Shown in pieces: positions 59,314-64,000 of a DNA stretch of 64,000 bases. Origin of the DNA: a virus. Where the stretch lies: IMG/VR virus record IMGVR_UViG_3300007735_000780, positions 1 to 64,000 of that record; one strand, 5' to 3'. A program made the translations under genes and the position numbers. The notes under the pieces are model-generated. The model searched no databases. It saw only the letters and a program-made list of their open reading frames with translations, and was not told where the DNA came from. The first letter of the stretch is position 1. Every line of letters begins with the position of its first letter.

Positions 59314-60503
59314 GCTGTTTTCATTTTTAAATCTAATGGTAATATATTACCTTGAGTGTTTCTTATTTCAATTAAATAATTAACTTGTCCAAGTATTGGA
59401 CTTTCCGCTGTTAACTTTAATGTTAATGATTTAGTTTCAGCATTAGGATACTTAATTGAAATATCCTTTATATTTCCTACTAAATTATAAGCATCTTTAG
59501 CAGTGTTTATATTATAAATGAATATATCATTTTTCTTTTCTCTTACATACCAATAACCATATCCATATCCTGAGGCTATTAGGTTACGTAAAGCATCAGT
59601 ATCTCCAGAAACTGATATAAATGAATTAGGTATTTTACCTGAACCAACTATGTATTCATTAACACCTTGAGCTACTTTTTTAGGATCAATTTGAAATGCT
59701 TTAAAAATAGCCGCCATCATAGGTTTAGAATTAAATTTAGAAGGTTCATATACTGCTTTACCTTCTTTTTCAACTATAAAAGGTATTATCCCTCCATTGT
59801 AAAATGTCCCACCTGATATATTTTTTAATGAAATATAATAATCTGGTTTGATTATTATGTCTGCTATTTTAAATCCAATGTCTTGAGGTCCTTCAAAACT
59901 TAAAGAACGTTTAGTATCTTTATTACCTGCAAAAGATATATCCTCAGGGGATAACTGTGATGGATTAATTTTTAAAGTAGTAAAAAGTTTTTTAACATCT
60001 TGATCTTCAATATCATTAATATTAGAACCGGTATTTGCTTTTAATCTACTTACAAAATCTTGTTCATATTTTTCTCCAACATTTGCCCCTCCAGATAATA
60101 TAATCTTAACAGGACCTTCAAATGTATCAAATAAATACATATTAAACTTAGAACTTGGGTTTTCTCCTTCTTTAGGTTTAAGTACAGTTACTTGTGGATT
60201 ATCAAATGTGTCTTTAATAATTTTTAAAAATTGATCTGAAGAAATCTTATTTAAATTTCCAAGTCTAAACCATTCTGATTGGGTTTTAAATTTATATTGT
60301 TTACCTAATTTTGAATTAATAATAGTCTGAATGGCGTTTATTGTGTTTTGTTTTAAAGTACCTTCATTTAATTTTATATCTTCACCTAACACCTCGCTTA
60401 CTAATGATTCGAGTAAAAAAACATCCTGTTCATTATTCATGTCAGGATATCCTTTAGGGAACTTATAAGAAATACTATTTAAAAATTGTTCAAATACATT
60501 CAT
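59310..60503 (-). CDS. Leader-bearing protein with possible nuclease-like core
   Basis: 397 residues from ATG 60503. An open frame reaches 60644 but runs over the upstream gene with low-complexity Lys/Gln, so the later start is right. The N-terminal 41 residues end 'LLESLVSEVLGE', an L-x-E site after an amphipathic helix. The core reads 'VGEKYEQDFVSRLK ... GFKIADIIIKPDYYISLKNISGGTFYNGG', which has the E ... D ... x-x-K order of PD-(D/E)xK-type nucleases; this is a weak match. The C-terminal domain is beta-rich. If cargo, it could be an injected nuclease. Confidence 0.7.
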   Translation of the reverse strand: MNVFEQFLNSISYKFPKGYPDMNNEQDVFLLESLVSEVLGEDIKLNEGTLKQNTINAIQTIINSKLGKQYKFKTQSEWFRLGNLNKISSDQFLKIIKDTFDNPQVTVLKPKEGENPSSKFNMYLFDTFEGPVKIILSGGANVGEKYEQDFVSRLKANTGSNINDIEDQDVKKLFTTLKINPSQLSPEDISFAGNKDTKRSLSFEGPQDIGFKIADIIIKPDYYISLKNISGGTFYNGGIIPFIVEKEGKAVYEPSKFNSKPMMAAIFKAFQIDPKKVAQGVNEYIVGSGKIPNSFISVSGDTDALRNLIASGYGYGYWYVREKKNDIFIYNINTAKDAYNLVGNIKDISIKYPNAETKSLTLKLTAESPILGQVNYLIEIRNTQGNILPLDLKMKTA

Positions 60504-60504
60504 A

Positions 60505-61029
60505 TTATGTAGGTAATTCTTCTGGTACTTCCTCTGTTGGAGGTGTTTCTTCAGTTGGAGGTGCTTCTGGTACTGTTTCGTCTGCAGGTATTTCTCCACC
60601 TGTTGGTACTTCAGCTGTTTCTTCTTCTTTAGCCTTACTACCATACATTAGTATTCTAGCTATAGATTCTGCTGCTCTTTCTTCCTCGTCTATATTCAGC
60701 ATATAATATTTTTTACCTTCAACTTGAGCAATCCATGAACGTTCAGTGTAAATCAAATAGAAATACTGTCCATTTGCTAAAAGAATTTTAAAAGTAGTAG
60801 GACGAGGAGCAACCCAATGAATATCAGAAATAAAATCTTCGTATTGTTTTGTTAAAAGATTTATTATAACTTGTTTTAAAGTAGGGAATTTAGATAAAAT
60901 AGGAAATGTTTCTTTATCAAAGTTTACATCACTAGGTTCAACACCTAACGTGTTATCTTTAATTTTAGCAGAATAAACACGTTTTGCTATTGTTTGAATT
61001 TTATCTATAAGTTCCTGTTTGCTTGCCAT
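60505..61029 (-). CDS. Hypothetical protein with Pro/Glu/Thr-rich tail
   Basis: 174 residues. Residues 1-125 are a compact alpha/beta domain: 'ASKQELIDKIQTIAKRVYSAKI', 'LKQVIINLLTKQYEDFISDIHWVAPRPTTFKILLANGQYFYLIYTE' and 'GKKYYMLNIDEEERAAESIARIL'. The last 40 residues are an acidic, proline-rich tail (PTEETPPTEEVPEELPT). Function unknown. It is separated from its neighbours by a single base on each side. Confidence 0.72.
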   Translation of the reverse strand: MASKQELIDKIQTIAKRVYSAKIKDNTLGVEPSDVNFDKETFPILSKFPTLKQVIINLLTKQYEDFISDIHWVAPRPTTFKILLANGQYFYLIYTERSWIAQVEGKKYYMLNIDEEERAAESIARILMYGSKAKEEETAEVPTGGEIPADETVPEAPPTEETPPTEEVPEELPT

Positions 61030-61030
61030 T

Positions 61031-61726
61031 TTATTTGTCTAAAGTATATAAGGCTTCTTTTTCATCAAGAGGACCTTGTTTTGTGTTCTGGTATGCTAAA
61101 TATTGGGTAACTGAGTTTAAGTAATCAGCTGCTTTAGTAATTTTGCTTTGTACCCATGCTTCTAATTGTGTATCGTCGTCAAGTGAAGACATTAACATTT
61201 GAGCGTTTTGCATTAAACAATACAATTCTGATTTGGCCATTTCACCTTCATAATCCATTTCCATTTCTTGGTCTCCATCACAGCCACAATCTTCTTTAAG
61301 TTTTACCCCACGTCCTTTTAACACATCAGCGTAGGTTACTTTACCATCACCTGTTAAATCCGGGAATTTTTTATCTTTTTTCTCGCTTAAAGCATTTTTA
61401 ATAATTTCTTTTAGTCTGTCTGTGTTTTTCATTTTGACTTGTTTTTTAGCTATATTCATTGCTCTACCACGTAATACGTCTTCAGCATCTGCTCCGTATT
61501 TCTTTACAGCTTTTCTACCAGAAGAGGCTTTCATAGCCTGGTAAATGTCTTCTGCTCTGTCTAGAATAGCTTGAGTAATTTTACTTGTTTCTTCTTTAAT
61601 ATTACCCTTTTCAGCAGCATATAAAGCCCTCATGTAAGATTTAGCTTTTCCTACAGAGGATGAACAGCCTTTTTTTTCGCCTGTTTCTTTATTATATATG
61701 CATTTTCCTTTTCTTTCGTAGGGCAT
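61031..61726 (-). CDS. Two-part protein with internal leader and EF-hand/dockerin-like loop
   Basis: 231 residues. Residues 1-98 are basic and helical ('YERKGKCIYNKETGEKKGCSSSVGKAKSYMRALYAAEKG'), a form common in large phages and sometimes DNA-binding. At 99-115 'MKNTDRLKEIIKNALSE' is a complete leader with an L-x-E site. Directly after it comes 'FPDLTGDGKVTYADVLKGRG' (121-140), a calcium-loop pattern (D-x-x-G-D-G-x-V), then an acidic Cys pair and a helical end. A cut after Glu115 would split the protein in two; an internal start at Met99 is also possible. Confidence 0.75.
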   Translation of the reverse strand: MPYERKGKCIYNKETGEKKGCSSSVGKAKSYMRALYAAEKGNIKEETSKITQAILDRAEDIYQAMKASSGRKAVKKYGADAEDVLRGRAMNIAKKQVKMKNTDRLKEIIKNALSEKKDKKFPDLTGDGKVTYADVLKGRGVKLKEDCGCDGDQEMEMDYEGEMAKSELYCLMQNAQMLMSSLDDDTQLEAWVQSKITKAADYLNSVTQYLAYQNTKQGPLDEKEALYTLDK

Positions 61727-61740
61727 ATTACTGTTTTTTA

Positions 61741-61772
61741 ATAAGAATAAGGGGTTTTACCCCCCTATAACT
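61741..61772 (-). terminator. Terminator after the H1-like gene
   Basis: Sense strand: GGGG stem, TAAAA loop, CCCC, then TTATTCTTATT; outer AATAAG/CTTATT can extend the pairing. It lies 18 bases past the H1-like stop. Confidence 0.7.
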
Positions 61773-61789
61773 TATTGCGGTTTTGTTGA

Positions 61790-61963
61790 TTACTTTGCTT
61801 TGTCTTCAGCAACCGATGCTTTACGGTACTCAGTTACCAACTTTTTCAAATCACCAGCTGCCTTGCGAGCTCTACCATGAGCTGCTTTGGAAGTTTTGGC
61901 GTGTTCAGTTGTAAACTCTTCCCATAAACCTTGCATTTGTTCAAATAACTCTTGACTGTTCAT
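61790..61963 (-). CDS. Histone H1-like DNA-binding protein (Hc1 type)
   Basis: 57 residues, ATG at 61963. It reads MNSQELFEQMQGLWEEFTTE, then 'HAKTSKAAHGRARKAAGDLKKLVTEYRKASVAEDKAK'. An N-terminal acidic amphipathic helix followed by 'KAAxxRxRKAxxDLKKLxxEYRK' is the pattern of the short Hc1-like histone H1 proteins found across Bacteroidota. These bind DNA and compact the nucleoid. In a phage it could coat genomic DNA in the head or alter host chromatin. Codons are GC-richer than its neighbours, and a terminator follows at once, so it is likely expressed strongly as a single gene. Confidence 0.85.
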   Translation of the reverse strand: MNSQELFEQMQGLWEEFTTEHAKTSKAAHGRARKAAGDLKKLVTEYRKASVAEDKAK

Positions 61964-61988
61964 AGATTTTATTTATTTAGGGTTAATA

Positions 61989-62345
61989 TTAAGCTTGTCC
62001 TCCATCAACCGGAATTTGGGTTTTTAGGAAGAATAAAGCTGTGTTTCCAATTTGTCTTATTAGTTTATTTTTATTTTCACTTTCAGGCATTTCACGAGCT
62101 GCATCTAATGCTTGTTGTAAGTGTTGTCCAATACGTTTTTCAACTGATTCTCCACCTTCCATATCCATACTTGGTTCTGCGGGGGGCATATCAGCAGGCG
62201 CATCAGCAGGTGTTTCTTCAGAAGCACTAAGGTCTAATTCAACGTCGTCAACAGGAGGTTCTTCATCTTTTTTAAGTTTTTTTTCAAAAAGTGATAACTC
62301 TTCTTTAACTAATTGATTTATTAAGATGCGTAATTTGTTTTCCAT
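61989..62345 (-). CDS. Small leader-bearing protein
   Basis: 118 residues. The N-terminus 'MENKLRILINQLVKEELSLFEKK' is a leader-type amphipathic helix with an L-x-E site at LFE. An acidic Pro-rich stretch ('DEEPPVDDVELDLSASEETPADAPADMPPAEP') is followed by a helical domain 'VEKRIGQHLQQALDAAREMPESENKNKLIRQIGNTALFFLKTQI'. Function unknown; probably internal head cargo. It has a near-match promoter element. Confidence 0.7.
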   Translation of the reverse strand: MENKLRILINQLVKEELSLFEKKLKKDEEPPVDDVELDLSASEETPADAPADMPPAEPSMDMEGGESVEKRIGQHLQQALDAAREMPESENKNKLIRQIGNTALFFLKTQIPVDGGQA

Positions 62346-62358
62346 TATTAATAATTTA

Positions 62359-62368
62359 TGATAAATAT
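62359..62368 (-). promoter_or_regulatory. Candidate late promoter element (one mismatch)
   Basis: Sense strand ATATTTATCA, 13 bases before the start at 62345. Confidence 0.4.
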
Positions 62369-62790
62369 TAACGGTTTTTAAGTCTACGTAGAACTTCTTT
62401 GGTTAAATTTTCTTTACCTTGTTCTTCAGGTGTTTTAAAAGTATTTTTAACATTCGGATCAGGTTCACCAAACATAGATTTCATTTTTTTATTGAATGCT
62501 GTTTGTAAAGAACCCTTTTTAATTTCTCCGGTTTTAGGGTCCTTATAATAACCTTCTTCTTTTTCATTTACATTAGCATATTCAGAACGTTGAGACCATA
62601 AATCAAGAATTTGTTCAATTTTACTTTGTTCAACACCGGCTTGTCCTAGAATTTTTTCTAATTCATCATAGTCTTGATAGTTTAATTGCCCTTTAGACAC
62701 TGCATCCATTGTATCTGGGCCAACAGTTTTAGCTGCTTTTTCAAAGTCTTGTGGTCCTAGTTCTTTTACTAATTTATATTTGTATGCCAT
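62368..62790 (-). CDS. Hypothetical protein
   Basis: 140 residues, helical and charged: 'YKYKLVKELGPQDFEKAAKTVG', 'LEKILGQAGVEQSKIEQILDLWSQRSEYANVN', then 'EEGYYKDPKTGEIKKGSLQTAFNKKMKSMFGEPDPNVK' and a basic C-terminus 'NLTKEVLRRLKNR'. The basic end matches that of the 864-residue protein (LKHRLKNRA), perhaps by chance. I recognise no family. It is one base from the Dps-like gene, so the two are co-translated. Confidence 0.7.
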   Translation of the reverse strand: MAYKYKLVKELGPQDFEKAAKTVGPDTMDAVSKGQLNYQDYDELEKILGQAGVEQSKIEQILDLWSQRSEYANVNEKEEGYYKDPKTGEIKKGSLQTAFNKKMKSMFGEPDPNVKNTFKTPEEQGKENLTKEVLRRLKNR

Positions 62791-62791
62791 G

Positions 62792-63154
62792 TTATTGTAA
62801 GTATGTTAGTTTGTAAATAGTTGATTTAATCAATTCAGTTATAGTATCAATTTGATTCTGTAAGTAACTGTCTTCAATTGTTTCTCTTACTTGATTTGCT
62901 GCTTTACACACCACATCCAAATATGCTATTACTTGGTCTTTATTTTGGTATTGTTTTAAATTAAAATTAGTATAATCATCAATTATACCATTTTTACCTT
63001 GGTACGATTCAACTAAAGCATCAATCAAAGGAACAATACCTTCATAATATGCTTGTAAAGCAATGTGTTCAGCATATGAAGGTGTTTGTAAATGAAAAAT
63101 GTGGGTTTGTGTTCTTGAGTGGAATAAATAAGATATAAAATTAGAAAAGTCCAT
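62792..63154 (-). CDS. Dps/ferritin-like protein
   Basis: 120 residues. The N-terminal half reads 'FHSRTQTHIFHLQTPSYAEHIALQAYYEGIVPLIDALVE'. His18, His30, Asp45 and Glu49 have exactly the spacing (12, 15, 4) of the E. coli Dps ferroxidase residues His51, His63, Asp78 and Glu82. Two further helices follow ('KDQVIAYLDVVCKAANQVRETIED'). The protein is shorter than cellular Dps (about 165) and lacks its N-terminal DNA-binding tail. It could bind iron or protect DNA. Families of short Dps-like phage proteins are known, without a settled function. It has its own promoter element. Confidence 0.72.
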   Translation of the reverse strand: MDFSNFISYLFHSRTQTHIFHLQTPSYAEHIALQAYYEGIVPLIDALVESYQGKNGIIDDYTNFNLKQYQNKDQVIAYLDVVCKAANQVRETIEDSYLQNQIDTITELIKSTIYKLTYLQ

Positions 63155-63162
63155 GTTTTTTA

Positions 63163-63172
63163 TTATAAATAT
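63163..63172 (-). promoter_or_regulatory. Candidate late promoter element
   Basis: Exact ATATTTATAA on the sense strand, 8 bases before the Dps-like start at 63154. Confidence 0.5.
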
Positions 63173-63177
63173 ATGGG

Positions 63178-63747
63178 TTACTTTTTTAGACCCTGTAAAT
63201 ATTTAATTGTTTCTTCTTTGTTTTCTAATAACTTTTGTTTTGAAGAACCAACCCAACGTTCTACATCACCCGCTTCTGTAACATATGATGTATTAGACTC
63301 GTTTATTTCTTCATCCATCCAAATGTTAAAATCATTTATAATACCATCAATGTCAGCATTGATAACAAATTTTTCAAATTCTTCTAATAAACCTTTTTTT
63401 CTTAATTCAGATTCAAAGTCAACCTGGCAGTTAAAGCATCTTTTGTATTGTAAATAAAAACGTTTATCAAGATGGGGTTTCATCATTTTACTACAACAAG
63501 GACAAAAAAGAGGCAAGTGAATTGACTCCTTTGCTTTGTCTAGTTTAGTAACATTTTGTTTAACACCATTTTTGATAGTCCATTGTCTTCCATCTTCTTC
63601 CCAGATGTCTCCTTCTTCATGAAACTCTTGTTGTTTAGTGTAACCTGTTCCGACAATGGTTTTCTCCCCGTATTTACCTGTCATTAGGTTACGGAGTCGT
63701 TGTACGTCCTTTTGTTGAAACTCTTTTTTTAAAACGTTGTCTGACAT
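63178..63747 (-). CDS. Conserved phage protein with zinc ribbon
   Basis: 189 residues. A central zinc ribbon has Cys82-x2-Cys85 ('PLFCPCCSKMM') and Cys104-x2-Cys107 ('YKRCFNCQVDFE'). The N-terminus 'KEFQQKDVQRLRNLMTGKYGEKT' and 'HEEGDIWEEDGRQWTIKNGVKQNVTK' match a protein I know from T4-like phages of marine hosts, function unknown. The C-terminal 60 residues are acidic and helical. Its ATG overlaps the stop of the gene upstream (TAATG). Confidence 0.75.
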   Translation of the reverse strand: MSDNVLKKEFQQKDVQRLRNLMTGKYGEKTIVGTGYTKQQEFHEEGDIWEEDGRQWTIKNGVKQNVTKLDKAKESIHLPLFCPCCSKMMKPHLDKRFYLQYKRCFNCQVDFESELRKKGLLEEFEKFVINADIDGIINDFNIWMDEEINESNTSYVTEAGDVERWVGSSKQKLLENKEETIKYLQGLKK

Positions 63748-64000
63748 TAGATTGCTTCTTTTTCTATGAATTTGTAATCTACTCCTTCTTTTTTCTCAGC
63801 ATTTGTAAGAATTTTTGTTAAATCTTTTCTAATATTACTAATAGTATTTGCATCATTAGGAATATAGACAATACTTTTTTCTTTTATTTGAGGTTCTGGG
63901 AGTAAATTTTTAGGTTTTTTATTTGGTTCTTTTTCTATAGCATCAATAGCATCTTTTGTAATAATATGGAATTTACCATTATTGTTAGATAAGGTATCAT
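63747..64000 (-). CDS. Hypothetical protein, C-terminal part (runs off the right edge)
   Basis: The last 83 codons are visible, ending at TAA 63747-63749. They read 'GKFHIITKDAIDAIEKEPNKKPKNLLPEPQIKEKSIVYIPND', then 'SNIRKDLTKILTNAEKKEGVDYKFIEKEAI'. A Lys/Pro-rich linker leads to a small alpha/beta end domain. No family can be assigned from this part. Confidence 0.55.
   Translation of the reverse strand, partial: DTLSNNNGKFHIITKDAIDAIEKEPNKKPKNLLPEPQIKEKSIVYIPNDANTISNIRKDLTKILTNAEKKEGVDYKFIEKEAI

Noticed and set aside
60504-60644. N-terminal extension of the gene at 59310-60503 to 60644
   Set aside because: The added 47 residues are Lys/Gln-rich and overlap the Pro/Glu tail of the upstream gene in another phase. 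The ATG at 60503 directly after the upstream stop fits the local gene packing.
6072-63172. TATAAATA on the plus strand as T4-type late promoters for antisense or rightward transcription
   Set aside because: The plus-strand octamer is an exact T4 late core, but no rightward genes exist. Its fixed position just upstream of minus-strand starts makes a minus-strand element the simpler reading. I could not test this.
1-64000. tRNA genes, integrase, attachment sites or an origin of replication
   Set aside because: I looked for cloverleaf-like clusters and recombinase motifs while reading and saw none. Gaps between genes are short (the largest about 200 bases), so little room exists. A dedicated search was not possible.

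Overview
The window reads as the late (virion) gene block of a large contractile-tailed, T4-type bacteriophage. Every gene I can support lies on the minus strand, so transcription runs from right (64000) to left (1). A Bacteroidota host is likely, for three reasons: the DNA is strongly AT-rich, start codons follow A-rich leaders with no Shine-Dalgarno sequence I can see, and there is a small Hc1-type histone-H1-like gene (61790-61963) of the kind typical of that phylum. No tRNA, integrase, CRISPR or reverse transcriptase was seen.

Layout in transcription order. (1) 64000-48467: about two dozen small to medium genes, mostly unnamed. They include a zinc-ribbon protein, a Dps/ferritin-like protein with H-x11-H-x14-D-x3-E spacing, the H1-like protein, a possible four-cysteine (HiPIP-like) redox protein, an 864-residue protein with a GEKWCITR motif and a cupin-like 'WHRD' protein. 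Embedded among them are a FAD-dependent dehydrogenase, a P-loop kinase and two GIY-YIG homing endonucleases. Many of these proteins share a short amphipathic leader of the type 'MKxxELKxIIKEEIxxxLxE', ending in the (L/I)-x-E motif that T4 gp21-type prohead proteases cut. I read this as a capsid-targeting sequence that would send a battery of cargo proteins into the head. (2) 48424-38177: packaging and head genes in T4 order: large terminase (gp17), portal (gp20), three core or accessory head proteins, prohead protease (gp21), acidic scaffold (gp22) and major capsid protein (gp23). (3) 38096-13624: a PhoH-like ATPase, then about 24 kb of fibre and adhesin genes interrupted by three neck/tail-completion genes. 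The fibres include YadA-like 'SHAEG' beta-roll proteins, a C1q/TNF-like fibre and four paralogous glycine-rich adhesins. (4) 13587-1: a GT4 glycosyltransferase, tail sheath (gp18), tail tube (gp19), a tail-assembly chaperone pair likely joined by frameshifting, the tape measure, baseplate proteins, a hub protein fused to a lysozyme domain (gp27+gp5 in one chain), one small conserved protein and the start of a gene running off the left edge.

Regulation. A ten-base element (sense strand ATATTTATAA, close to the T4 late-promoter core TATAAATA) sits 3-24 bases upstream of 17 start codons exactly and of 6 more with small changes. It is the best candidate for the phage's late promoter. Strong hairpin terminators follow the major capsid, tail tube, prohead protease, one fibre and the H1-like genes. 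Ten gene junctions use the one-base overlap TAATG, which suggests termination-reinitiation coupling.

How it works together: terminase, portal, protease, scaffold and capsid protein build and fill the head. The protease would also mature the leader-bearing cargo. The tail block builds a long contractile tail with a wall-cutting hub, and the many fibre and adhesin genes, some sharing near-identical DNA blocks, provide changeable host recognition.
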